Part shown: piece by piece, positions 56,699-64,000 of the stretch | Layout: every line of letters starts with the position of its first letter | Numbering within the stretch: position 1 is the stretch's first letter | Assembly (NCBI RefSeq): GCF_002850745.1 | Contig: NZ_PJOK01000049.1 | Location: forward strand, 124,001 to 188,000 | Direction of reading: 5' to 3' | DNA from: Nonomuraea indica | Lineage (GTDB): Bacteria > Actinomycetota > Actinomycetes > Streptosporangiales > Streptosporangiaceae | DNA length: 64,000 nt | The notes under the pieces: model-generated | Seen by the model: the letters and a program-made list of their open reading frames with translations, nothing else | What the model was told of the DNA's origin: nothing | Databases searched by the model: none | Program-made: the position numbers and the translations under genes

Positions 56699-56812
56699 CT
56701 ACGCAATCCTTTCCCGGAGCATTGTTCATTCGCTGGCCCAAACATATACCCGGAAAGGCGCGGAGACAATTCAGCGGTACGGAGATTCCCCTGACTCGCT
56801 GATCAGTCGCCC

Positions 56813-56950
56813 CTACTCGGCCTGATCCCGGTGGTTTGGACGCCGCCAGGACCCCTCGGCGCGCAGCAACTTCACCGCGCCAAAGATGAAGGCTCCCCCG
56901 ACGACCGCCGGCGGGATGAGCGCTGACAATACCTCTGTTACGGCTTGCAT
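56813..56950 (-). CDS. very small single-pass membrane protein
   Basis: 45 residues: MQAVTEVLSALIPPAVVGGA continuing FIFGAVKLLRAEGSW, then RRPNHRDQAE. One hydrophobic helix and a positively charged C-terminus. GGAGG and GAGG sit just before the ATG at 56950. It lies 114 bp upstream of lsr2 on the same strand. I recall small membrane ORFs near lsr2 in relatives, but cannot name a family. Confidence 0.68.
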   Translation of the reverse strand: MQAVTEVLSALIPPAVVGGAFIFGAVKLLRAEGSWRRPNHRDQAE

Positions 56951-57212
56951 TCGTCCTCGCCTCCACAGCGGACGGGGTTTGGCCGGGCCGCCCTTAAAGC
57001 CCACGCGGTGCGGCAGAGCATGAGCAGCCCTCATGCAGCACTAGGCGACAACCGCCTGCACCCGACGATAGCGGCAGCCCGAGCGGCTACGCGCGCCAGG
57101 GACGCCACATCGACGACCCAGATGCCCCATAGCCTAATGCCAGTCTCTCCAGGCTCCTTACCGGATCAAGCGAAAATTTTGCGGAAAGGAGCCCCGGCAG
57201 CATCCCCGCCGG

Positions 57213-57695
57213 TCAACGAAGATCTTTGACGACCAGCGTTCCGGCAAGCCTGTCATGGGGCCCACGCTGCAGCGGCTTGTCGATCAAGATGAGCATCCCG
57301 ACCGCGAAGGCGAAGATTCCGGCCAGCACATTGACGCCCGGAATGCCCATCAGCATGGCAGGTCCCGGATACACAAGCGAGCGTTTCAGCAGAGCCGACC
57401 GCGGAACGTCGTCCGGCACGACGCGAATCTTCATGATCGCCTTGCCGAACGTGCGCCCGTCCCGGGAAACGGCGTACCAGTCGTAGCCGGCATAACCCAG
57501 CCCCGCGAGCAGCCAGGCGAACATGCCCGGCAACCGGCCGTGGAAGACGTCCAGGACCCCTACAGTCCGGAAGACCCCCCACAGCGTGATGAACAGAATG
57601 TAATAGAAGACTCCGAAGACCAGGCCCTCAATGAGCCGCGCGGCAAGCCGTTCCCACCATTCCGCGGGCACCGCGCCCGCCGGCGTCCCGGCCAT
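57213..57695 (-). CDS. RDD family membrane protein (short paralogue)
   Basis: 160 residues. WWERLAARLIEGLVFGVFYY has the RDD-type Arg and a position-shifted acidic residue (LIEG in place of IID), followed by three hydrophobic segments (LWGVFRTVGVL; MFAWLLAGLGYAGYDW; GIFAFAVGMLILI) and the family end DRLAGTLVVKDLR. Some RDD proteins are Na+/H+ exchangers, but most are uncharacterised. It lacks the Gln-rich N-terminus of the adjacent paralogue. Same strand, 110 bp downstream of it, with a terminator between. Confidence 0.86.
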   Translation of the reverse strand: MAGTPAGAVPAEWWERLAARLIEGLVFGVFYYILFITLWGVFRTVGVLDVFHGRLPGMFAWLLAGLGYAGYDWYAVSRDGRTFGKAIMKIRVVPDDVPRSALLKRSLVYPGPAMLMGIPGVNVLAGIFAFAVGMLILIDKPLQRGPHDRLAGTLVVKDLR

Positions 57696-57759
57696 AACCT
57701 CACCCCGCCCATCGGCGTACCCGGCAGTCTCCCATTTTGGTACGGCCCCGGTACACAAA

Positions 57760-57788
57760 ACAGAGGCCGGCCAGCAGCCGACCTCTGT
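57760..57788 (-). terminator. rho-independent terminator after the repeat-rich RDD gene
   Basis: ACAGAGGCCGGC pairs with GCCGACCTCTGT (one mismatch), loop of 5; on the minus strand the stem is followed by TTTTGTG. It lies 17 bp after the stop at 57806. Confidence 0.82.
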
Positions 57789-57805
57789 CCGGTGCCCCGG
57801 AGGGC

Positions 57806-60112
57806 TTACTTGACCTTCACCACCACCGTTCCGCCGGCCTTGTCGGCGAAGGTCTGCTGCAGCGGCTTGTCCCAGAGCTGGGAGGCGCCGTTGAGGGCCA
57901 CGACCAGCCAGGCGAGCAACGTCGCGAGGAAGGTGACGGGCAGCGCGGCCAGGAGGTAACCGCCCCACGTCACACCGGCCCGCTTGAGCGCCACGTCGGT
58001 GGCCAGGCCACCGTCCAGCATCGGCCCGCCGACAGGGACGATCTTGATGCCCATGACCATCTTGCCGACGGTCTGCCCCTTGGCCTTCGTCATGAAGAAC
58101 TCGTAGGCGATGTAGATGGCCGTGAGCACCAGCGCCACCAGGATCCCGACGAGGAAGACACTCATGCCGGACGTGGGCCCGCTGTCGTAGTTGTAGGTGG
58201 CGACCAAGAGACCCGTGAAGATCGCTGTCACCACGAAGGTCACCACGCCGAAGATGACGCCGTCGATGATGCGCGCCACCAGCCGCTGCCACCACTCGGC
58301 CAGCGGCGCGGGAGCGCCGGGAGGCTGCACGCCCACCGGCTTCCCGTACGCCTGGCCGTAGGCGGGCTGCCCGTAACCCTGCTGCCCGTACTGGCCCGGC
58401 TGGCCGTAGCCGGGCTGCCCGTAGCCCTGCTGGGGCTGCTGCCCGTACTGGGGCTGCTGGCCGTACTGCTGACCCGACGGGTCCTGCTGACCGTAACCGG
58501 GCTGGCCGTACTGCTGACCGGACGGGTCCTGCTGACCGTAGCCCGGCTGGCCGTACTGCTGACCCGACGGGTCCTGCTGACCGTAGCCCGGCTGGCCGTA
58601 CTGCTGACCCGACGGGTCCTGCTGACCGTAGCCCGGCTGGCCGTACTGCTGACCCGACGGGTCCTGCTGACCGTAGCCCGGCTGGCCGTACTGCTGACCC
58701 GACGGGTCCTGCTGACCGTAGCCCGGCTGGCCGTACTGCTGACCCGACGGGTCCTGCTGACCGTAGCCCGGCTGGCCGTACTGCTGACCCGACGGGTCCT
58801 GCTGACCGTAGCCCGGCTGGCCGTACTGCTGACCCGACGGGTCCTGCTGACCGTAGCCCGGCTGGCCGTACTGCTGACCCGACGGGTCCTGCTGACCGTA
58901 GCCCGGCTGGCCGTACTGCTGACCCGACGGGTCCTGCTGACCGTAGCCCGGCTGGCCGTACTGCTGACCCGACGGGTCCTGCTGACCGTAGCCCGGCTGG
59001 CCGTACTGCTGACCCGACGGGTCCTGCTGACCGTAGCCCGGCTGGCCGTACTGCTGACCCGACGGGTCCTGCTGACCGTAGCCCGGCTGGCCGTACTGCT
59101 GACCCGACGGGTCCTGCTGACCGTAGCCCGGCTGGCCGTACTGCTGACCCGACGGGTCCTGCTGACCGTAGCCCGGCTGGCCGTACTGCTGACCCGACGG
59201 GTCCTGCTGACCGTAGCCCGGCTGGCCGTACTGCTGACCCGACGGGTCCTGCTGACCGTAGCCCGGCTGGCCGTACTGCTGACCCGACGGGTCCTGCTGA
59301 CCGTAGCCCGGCTGGCCGTACTGCTGACCCGACGGGTCCTGCTGACCGTAGCCCGGCTGGCCGTACTGCTGACCCGACGGGTCCTGCTGACCGTAGCCCG
59401 GCTGGCCGTACTGCTGACCCGAAGGCGGCTGCTGGCCGTAACCGGGCTGCCCGTACTGCTGGCCCGAAGGCGGCTGCTGGCCGTAGCCGGGCTGGCCCTG
59501 CTGGCCGCCGTAGCTCGGCTGGCCGTAGTCGGGCTGCGAACCGGGCTGCTGACCGTACTGGGGCTGCTGGCCGTAGCCGGGCTGGCCGTACTGCTGGCCG
59601 GAGGACGGCTGCCCGTACTGCTGGCCGGAGGGGTCCTGCTGGCCGTAGCCCGGCTGGGACTGCGCCTGCTGGCCGTAGCCGGGCTGACCGTACTGCTGAC
59701 CGGGCTGACCGTAGTCGGGTTGGCCGTAGCCGGGCTGCGAACCGGGCTGCTGACCATACTGCGACTGCTGGCCGTAGCCCTGCTGGCCGTAGCCCTGCTG
59801 CCCGTACTGCTGGCCGGAGGGGTCCTGCTGGCCGTAGCCGGGCTGCGGCTGGCCCTGCTGGCCGTAGCCGGGCTGACCGTACTGCTGGCCGGGCTGACCG
59901 TACTGGGGCTGCGCCTGGCCGTAGCCGGGCTGGGACTGAGCCTGCTGACCGTAGCCGGGCTGGGCGTAGTCGTCGGCCCGGTAGCCCACGATCGTCGCGT
60001 CGGGGTCGGGCTCGCCGTGGGAGCGGTTGGGGTTGTGCTGTCCGTAGGGAGGAGACCCGGGAGCGTGCTCGCCGGAATCGTCCTGTGGATACGGCGGCTG
60101 TCCGGTGCTCAC
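57806..60112 (-). CDS. RDD family membrane protein with long prion-like Q/G/Y/P repeat domain
   Basis: 768 residues. About the first 600 are low-complexity Gln/Gly/Tyr/Pro. Of these, 21 tandem copies of a 15-residue unit ([15 protein letters not shown] register) come from a 45-bp DNA repeat. The last 150 residues are an RDD domain: [20 protein letters not shown] with the R-x-x-D signature, several transmembrane segments, and [20 protein letters not shown]. The N-terminus has acidic and Pro-rich stretches ([16 protein letters not shown]). RDD proteins with Gln/Pro-rich cytosolic N-termini are common in actinobacteria, but this repeat array is extreme. GTG at 60112 with GAGG 7 nt upstream. Confidence 0.9.
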   Translation of the reverse strand: MSTGQPPYPQDDSGEHAPGSPPYGQHNPNRSHGEPDPDATIVGYRADDYAQPGYGQQAQSQPGYGQAQPQYGQPGQQYGQPGYGQQGQPQPGYGQQDPSGQQYGQQGYGQQGYGQQSQYGQQPGSQPGYGQPDYGQPGQQYGQPGYGQQAQSQPGYGQQDPSGQQYGQPSSGQQYGQPGYGQQPQYGQQPGSQPDYGQPSYGGQQGQPGYGQQPPSGQQYGQPGYGQQPPSGQQYGQPGYGQQDPSGQQYGQPGYGQQDPSGQQYGQPGYGQQDPSGQQYGQPGYGQQDPSGQQYGQPGYGQQDPSGQQYGQPGYGQQDPSGQQYGQPGYGQQDPSGQQYGQPGYGQQDPSGQQYGQPGYGQQDPSGQQYGQPGYGQQDPSGQQYGQPGYGQQDPSGQQYGQPGYGQQDPSGQQYGQPGYGQQDPSGQQYGQPGYGQQDPSGQQYGQPGYGQQDPSGQQYGQPGYGQQDPSGQQYGQPGYGQQDPSGQQYGQPGYGQQDPSGQQYGQPGYGQQDPSGQQYGQPGYGQQDPSGQQYGQPGYGQQDPSGQQYGQQPQYGQQPQQGYGQPGYGQPGQYGQQGYGQPAYGQAYGKPVGVQPPGAPAPLAEWWQRLVARIIDGVIFGVVTFVVTAIFTGLLVATYNYDSGPTSGMSVFLVGILVALVLTAIYIAYEFFMTKAKGQTVGKMVMGIKIVPVGGPMLDGGLATDVALKRAGVTWGGYLLAALPVTFLATLLAWLVVALNGASQLWDKPLQQTFADKAGGTVVVKVK
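58471..59415 (-). repeat. 21 tandem copies of a 45-bp coding repeat
   Basis: The unit as read on the plus strand begins GACCCGACGGGTCCTGCTGA and ends GGCCGTACTGCT; 945 bp make exactly 21 units, and most units are identical base for base. Two diverged units and looser relatives continue to about 59960. Length equals 15 codons, so copy-number change never breaks the frame. Confidence 0.95.
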
Positions 60113-60197
60113 CGTGTCACCTCGCTTCGCGTGCGCATGTGGCACGTGTCAGGACACATGCCTGTGCCGCCCAACGTATCGACATAGGTATCAACAA

Positions 60198-60767
60198 TCA
60201 CCTTTCCAGTCGGTCAAGGTCTGTGTCACCCGATGTCAGATGGAGCAGCATGCGGGTGTTGCCCAGGGTGTTCGGCTTGACGTGTTCGAGATCGAGGAAC
60301 TCGGCCACGCCCTCGTCGTACGAGGCCAGCAGCTCGGCGTAGACCTCGGGTGAGACGGGGGTGCCCTGAATGGGACGGAACCCGTGCCTGGCGAAGAAGT
60401 CGACCTCGAAAGTCAGGCAGAAAACCCGCCTGAGCCCCAGATCCCTCGCCGTGCGAATCAACGCGGAGACGATCCGGTGCCCGATCCCCAGCCCCCGGGA
60501 CGCGGGGTCCACGGCGACCGTGCGGATCTCGGCCAGATCCTCCCAGAGAACGTGCAGCGCGCCACATCCGACGACTTGCCCGCCCCGCTCGGCCACCCAG
60601 AACTCCTGGATGTCCTCGTACAGCGTGACGGTGGCCTTCTCCAGCAGGCGTTGGCCCGCACCGGCGTAGGTGTCGACCAGGCGCCTGATCGTCCTGACAT
60701 CGGACGTGCGGGCACGCCGCACCACGACCTCGGTGTCAGGGACTGTCACTGCGGCGACCTGCTCCAT
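60198..60767 (-). CDS. argA: amino-acid N-acetyltransferase (N-acetylglutamate synthase, short actinobacterial type)
   Basis: 189 residues of GNAT fold: VVVRRARTSDVRTIRRLVDT, LLEKATVTLYEDIQEFWVAE, GCGALHVLWEDLAEIRTVAV, the acetyl-CoA loop RGLGIGHRIV and FFARHGFRPI. It resembles the stand-alone acetyltransferase that makes N-acetylglutamate for arginine synthesis in mycobacteria and streptomycetes, without the kinase-like domain of classical ArgA. ATG at 60767. No other arg genes are nearby. Confidence 0.92.
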   Translation of the reverse strand: MEQVAAVTVPDTEVVVRRARTSDVRTIRRLVDTYAGAGQRLLEKATVTLYEDIQEFWVAERGGQVVGCGALHVLWEDLAEIRTVAVDPASRGLGIGHRIVSALIRTARDLGLRRVFCLTFEVDFFARHGFRPIQGTPVSPEVYAELLASYDEGVAEFLDLEHVKPNTLGNTRMLLHLTSGDTDLDRLER

Positions 60768-60975
60768 GGGTTACCAGCGTACAGATCCCATTACGGCTCC
60801 TACCAAAATCCCACCTGTCCCGCTCCATCCGGCATATCGCTCTGGCGTACACCACGGAGACCACCTGCGACCCAAGCAGGGGCAAACAGGGCGTAAAGTC
60901 GCCCGTGAGCGACGGGACAGGACACCACCTTGTGACTCTTCAGTGGCTGAACCTCTACAGAGTTGGCAGTTCTGG

Positions 60976-61004
60976 TTGAGCACCAACCCAACGTGCACTA
61001 GTGT
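60976..61004 (+). promoter_or_regulatory. promoter of the riboswitch-hydrolase unit
   Basis: -35 TTGAGC (60976-60981), 17-bp spacer, -10 TAGTGT (60999-61004). Transcription would start near 61011, just before the riboswitch. Confidence 0.65.
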
Positions 61005-61021
61005 CCAGCGACGATGTCACC

Positions 61022-61177
61022 CGCGCGTCCCGCGTGGAGACGCGCCCAATCCCCGGTGCGGGGAACCGGGGACCCGCCGACGGCGCCCGTGCGCCGTCCG
61101 GGGTGAGTCCGAGCTCCGGCTCGGTAGGGCTGCTCCGGCCCGAACCCGTCAGCTAACCCGGTAGGCGTCGATGAGAG
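61022..61177 (+). promoter_or_regulatory. c-di-AMP riboswitch (ydaO-yuaA class)
   Basis: Conserved blocks in order: GGGGAACCGGGGACCC (61060-61075), GGGGTGAGTCC (61100-61110), GGTAGGGCTGCTC, CCCGAACCCGTCAGCTAACC (61140-61159) and GGTAGGCG. These match the ydaO class that binds c-di-AMP. An outer stem pairs GCGTCCCGCGTGGAGACGCG-type sequences and a variable P arm (GACGGCGCCC/GTGCGCCGTC) lies at about 61077-61098. In actinobacteria these RNAs often precede cell-wall hydrolases and normally turn expression off when c-di-AMP is high. The hydrolase ribosome site starts within a few bases of the end, so control could be at transcription or translation. Confidence 0.92.
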
Positions 61178-61187
61178 GAGCCGATTG

Positions 61188-62231
61188 GTGAAGCGTACGC
61201 GCGGTCGCGAGAGGACCTCAGCGGGCACACACGCCCGCCCTCCGCAACAGACCGGCCCGCGCCGTCTCGCCCTTCTCGGCACCGCCCTCGTCGCCGCCAC
61301 CGCTCTGTTCGCCGGCGCCACCCCTGCCGCGGCCGACCCCGAGCCGTCCCTGAACTCGCTCGCCAAGCAGGTCGAGCAGATGCACGTGGACATCGAGAAG
61401 CTGGCCGAGCAGTACAACGCCCAGCGGGAGAAGCTCAAGTCCGCCAAGAAGACGGCCGAGGCCGCCAGGAAGACGCTGGCCGCCAGCGAGGCCGACCTGG
61501 CGGCCAAGCGCGCCAAGGCCGCCCAGATGGTCGAGAGCCAGTACATCTCCGGCACCATGGGGCGGGCCCTGCCCTTCATCAGCTCCAGCGACCCCGAGCG
61601 GTTCCTCGACCACGCCGCCACCTCGTACGCGCTGGCCCAGCAGCAGAGCGAGCAGCTCAAGCAGGTCCTCGACGCCATGGAGTCGGCCAGGCGGGCCAGG
61701 GACGAGGCCGGTGCCCGCATGGCGGAGGTCAGCAAGCTCGTCGCCGACCTCGGCGCCAAGCGCGACAAGATCGTGACGATGGTCGCCAAGGTCGAGAGCA
61801 ACCTCTACCGGCGCGCGGTCGGCGAGGCCGGCCGGCCGGGCACCAGGGCCACGCGGGTCAGCCTGCCCGTGATCGGCTCCGGCAAGGCCGCCGAGGCCGC
61901 CCGCTGGGCGCTCACGCAGCAGCTCAAGCCGTACGTCTGGGGCGCGGAGGGCCCGAGCTCCTACGACTGCTCGGGCCTGGTCATGGCGGCCTACCAGCGG
62001 GTCGGCATCTCGCTGCCGCACTACACCGGCAGCCAGTGGACCTCCGGCCGGCACATCTCCAAGGAGGAGCTGCGCGCCGGCGACCTGGTGTTCTTCTACA
62101 ACGACCTGCACCACGTCGGCATCTACATCGGCGGCGGGCTGATGGTCCACGCGCCGCGCACGGGTGACGTGGTGCGCGTGGCCTCGATCGCCCGGCGCCC
62201 GTACGCGGGAGCCGTCCGCATCGCCGACTGA
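61188..62231 (+). CDS. secreted NlpC/P60 endopeptidase with coiled-coil domain
   Basis: 347 residues. Signal peptide with a long charged n-region, hydrophobic LALLGTALVAATALFAGA, cleavage near AAADP. About 55-205 is an antiparallel coiled coil (LNSLAKQVEQMHVDIEKLAE), as in RipA-type proteins. The NlpC/P60 domain (about 228-347) has YDCSGLVMAAYQ (Cys), HHVGIYIGGG (His) and HAPRTGDVV. It should cut D-Glu-mDAP bonds in peptidoglycan during growth or division. GTG at 61188 with GAGGAG 7 nt upstream; a TTG directly before it is less likely. Under the c-di-AMP riboswitch. Confidence 0.95.
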   Translation: MKRTRGRERTSAGTHARPPQQTGPRRLALLGTALVAATALFAGATPAAADPEPSLNSLAKQVEQMHVDIEKLAEQYNAQREKLKSAKKTAEAARKTLAASEADLAAKRAKAAQMVESQYISGTMGRALPFISSSDPERFLDHAATSYALAQQQSEQLKQVLDAMESARRARDEAGARMAEVSKLVADLGAKRDKIVTMVAKVESNLYRRAVGEAGRPGTRATRVSLPVIGSGKAAEAARWALTQQLKPYVWGAEGPSSYDCSGLVMAAYQRVGISLPHYTGSQWTSGRHISKEELRAGDLVFFYNDLHHVGIYIGGGLMVHAPRTGDVVRVASIARRPYAGAVRIAD

Positions 62232-62245
62232 GCACCGCCCGGTGG

Positions 62246-62273
62246 GGCGGGACACCGGGCTGGGTGTCCCGCC
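62246..62273. terminator. bidirectional terminator between NlpC/P60 and lysS
   Basis: Perfect 11-bp stem GGCGGGACACC / GGTGTCCCGCC, loop of 6, between convergent genes ending at 62231 and 62282. No T tract on either side. Confidence 0.75.
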
Positions 62274-62281
62274 GCCCGCGC

Positions 62282-63763
62282 TCAGTGGGCCGGCTTGACC
62301 AGCGGGAAGAGGATGGTCTCCCGGATGTTCCGGCCGGTGAAGGCCATGATCATCCGGTCGATGCCGGCGCCCATGCCGCCGGTCGGGGGCATGGCGTACT
62401 CGAGGGCCTGCAGGAAGTCCTCGTCGAGCTGCATGGCCTCGGGGTCGCCGCCGGCGGCCAGCAGCGACTGCTCGACCAGGCGGCGACGCTGCTCGATCGG
62501 ATCGTTGAGCTCGGAGTAGGCGGTGCCCAGCTCGGTGCCGAACCCGATCAGGTCCCACTTCTCGGTGAGCAGCGGGTCGTCGCGGTGGGTGCGGGCCAGC
62601 GGCGAGGTCTCCAGCGGGTAGTCCATCACGAACGTGGGCTGGACGAGCGTGTGCTCCACCAGCTCCTCGAACAGCTCCTGGACGACCTTGCCCTGCCCCC
62701 ACTTGGGGTCCCAGTGGACGTCGTGCTTGTCGGCGAGCGCGCGCACCCGCTCCAGCGGGGTGCCGGTGGTGATCTCCTCGCCGACCGCGTCGGAGACGAG
62801 GGTGTAGAGGGGCACCCGGGGCCACCGCTCCAGGCCGAGGTCGACCTCGGTGTCACCGTGCCTGACCACGGTGGTGCCGAGCGCGGCGACCACGGCCTTC
62901 TGGTACATCCGCTGCGTCAGGTCGGCCATGTCGTGGTAGTCGAGGTAGGTGCCGTAGGCCTCGAGCATGGTGAACTCGGGGTTGTGCGTCGAGTCGGCGC
63001 CCTCGTTGCGGAAGTTGCGGTTGATCTCGAAGACCTTCTCGATGCCGCCGACGACCAGCCGCTTGAGGTAGAGCTCGATCGCGATGCGAAGGTAGAGCTC
63101 CATGTCGTAGGCGTTGATGTGGGTCCGGAACGGCCGGGCCGCCGCGCCGCCGTGGATCGGCTGGAGCATCGGCGTCTCGACCTCGAGGTAGCCCTCCTCG
63201 TGCCAGAAGTCGCGTACGGCGCGCACGGTGGCGCTGCGCACGCGGGCCATCTGCCGGGCCTCGTCGTTGACGATGAGGTCGACGTAGCGCTGCCGGACGC
63301 GGGCCTCGGGGTCGGTGAGGCCGATGTGCTTCTCCGGCAGGGGACGCAGGCACTTGGCGGTGAGCTCCCAGCGGTCGGCCAGGATGGACAGCTCGCCGCG
63401 GCGCGATGTGATCACCTCGCCGACCACGCCCACGTGGTCGCCCAGGTCGATGTCGCGCTTCCAGGCGGCGAGAGACTCCTCGCCCACCTTGTCGAGCGAG
63501 ATCATGACCTGGAGGTCGCCGCTGCCGTCGCGCAGCGTGGCGAAGCAGAGTTTGCCGCCCACCCGGTTGAGCATCACGCGGCCCGCGACCGCGACCGTGA
63601 CGCCGGTGGCGGTGTCGGGCTCCAGGCCCTGGTGGCGCTCCCGGACCTCGGCGTTGGTCGCGGTGCGCGGGAAGTTGACCGGGTAAGGATCGACGCCCTC
63701 GCTGCGAAGGCGGTCGAGCTTCTCCCTCCGGATTCGCATCTGCTCGGGAAGTTCGTCGCTCAC
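62282..63763 (-). CDS. lysS: lysine--tRNA ligase, class II
   Basis: 493 residues. OB-fold anticodon domain (VTVAVAGRVMLNRVGGKLCF), then class II motifs: motif 1 YLEVETPMLQPIHGGAAARP, motif 2 EKVFEINRNFRNEGADSTHN with PEFTMLEAY, and motif 3 PPTGGMGAGIDRMIMAFTG. Full family length. GTG start at 63763; TACGCT lies 8 nt upstream and there is no clear ribosome site, so the mRNA may be nearly leaderless. lysS near lsr2 and clpC is a usual actinobacterial neighbourhood. Confidence 0.97.
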   Translation of the reverse strand: MSDELPEQMRIRREKLDRLRSEGVDPYPVNFPRTATNAEVRERHQGLEPDTATGVTVAVAGRVMLNRVGGKLCFATLRDGSGDLQVMISLDKVGEESLAAWKRDIDLGDHVGVVGEVITSRRGELSILADRWELTAKCLRPLPEKHIGLTDPEARVRQRYVDLIVNDEARQMARVRSATVRAVRDFWHEEGYLEVETPMLQPIHGGAAARPFRTHINAYDMELYLRIAIELYLKRLVVGGIEKVFEINRNFRNEGADSTHNPEFTMLEAYGTYLDYHDMADLTQRMYQKAVVAALGTTVVRHGDTEVDLGLERWPRVPLYTLVSDAVGEEITTGTPLERVRALADKHDVHWDPKWGQGKVVQELFEELVEHTLVQPTFVMDYPLETSPLARTHRDDPLLTEKWDLIGFGTELGTAYSELNDPIEQRRRLVEQSLLAAGGDPEAMQLDEDFLQALEYAMPPTGGMGAGIDRMIMAFTGRNIRETILFPLVKPAH

Positions 63764-63922
63764 ACCATCAAAGCGTAGGGGATATGGCGAACTGCAAGGG
63801 CTCGTCGGGCCACTGAAGGAGCGCTGAAGGGGCGCTGCAAGACCTCTCGCGTACCCATGACTCAGGGACTCCTGGGGGGGACCGGCAGGGTGCCGGCCCG
63901 GTGGAGAGTCGGAGGAGAGATC

Positions 63923-64000
63923 ATGATGAAGAAGATCGCGACCGGTCTGCTGGCCGTCGCGGCCACCACCGCGATGGCCCTGGCGCTGCCGTCCGCCGCC
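63923..64000 (+). CDS. start of a secreted protein (cut by window edge)
   Basis: 26 residues: MMKKIATGLLAVAATTAMAL continuing ALPSAA, a clear signal peptide. GGAGGAGA lies just upstream of two consecutive ATGs at 63923 and 63926. Nothing can be said of the mature protein. Confidence 0.75.
   Translation, partial: MMKKIATGLLAVAATTAMALALPSAA

Noticed and set aside
58471-59415. CRISPR array
   Set aside because: The 45-bp units are contiguous with no spacers and are in frame inside a coding gene. No cas genes are present.

Overview
The window is very GC-rich DNA with densely packed genes on both strands. The gene content points to a filamentous, sporulating actinomycete: geosmin synthase, a SARP regulator, SapA-like spore-associated domains, Lsr2, ClpC, a DivIVA-type coiled-coil protein, an ANTAR/SpoIIE-type phosphatase and many GTG starts. 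A member of the Streptosporangiales is my best guess, but that is inference only. I saw no rRNA, tRNA, insertion sequence or CRISPR array.

Layout. 1-6.9 kb: a DUF4142 lipoprotein, then a tight operon of polyprenyl diphosphate synthase, two tandem Family 2B encapsulin-type shell proteins with cyclic-nucleotide-binding domains, and geosmin synthase. A STAS protein converges on it. 7.8-10.3 kb: two paralogous small secreted proteins that share an upstream DNA element, flanking a frameshifted NlpC/P60 hydrolase. 10.6-16 kb: a MarR/DJ-1 operon with tandem operators, a NERD-pseudokinase and an AfsR-like SARP regulator. 16-18.5 kb: two secreted cell-wall hydrolases (M23 peptidase and amidase) with the same SapA-like C-terminal domain. 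18.7-30.8 kb: mixed housekeeping and accessory genes (DUF2293, MmcQ, serine hydrolase, kynureninase, 2-keto-4-pentenoate hydratase, dienelactone hydrolase, VanZ, GntR, DivIVA-like, gamma carbonic anhydrase). 31-43.5 kb: CsoR, a glycosyltransferase pair, an Fe-S reductase, a TetR/methyltransferase/isomerase operon, a MerR-thioredoxin operon, and the radA-disA-mutY group. 43.6-52.2 kb: a soluble poly-HAMP hybrid histidine kinase followed by an ANTAR-GAF-PAS-PP2C phosphatase, a MarR/cupin pair and an EboE-like TIM barrel. 52.8-64 kb: clpC, lsr2, two RDD membrane proteins (one with 21 copies of a 45-bp repeat), N-acetylglutamate synthase, a c-di-AMP riboswitch controlling an NlpC/P60 hydrolase, and lysS.

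How the parts connect. The first operon looks like a protein-shell compartment for terpene synthesis: the prenyl synthase would supply farnesyl diphosphate, geosmin synthase would use it, and two CNB-bearing shell proteins would enclose one or both enzymes. DisA makes c-di-AMP, and a ydaO-type c-di-AMP riboswitch sits 20 kb away before a cell-wall hydrolase, so synthase and sensor are in one window. Several regulators have visible dyads at their own promoters (two MarR, MerR, CsoR). Clean intergenic tandem repeats (17, 21 and 30 bp) and in-gene repeats (15, 45 and 276 bp) recur across the window.
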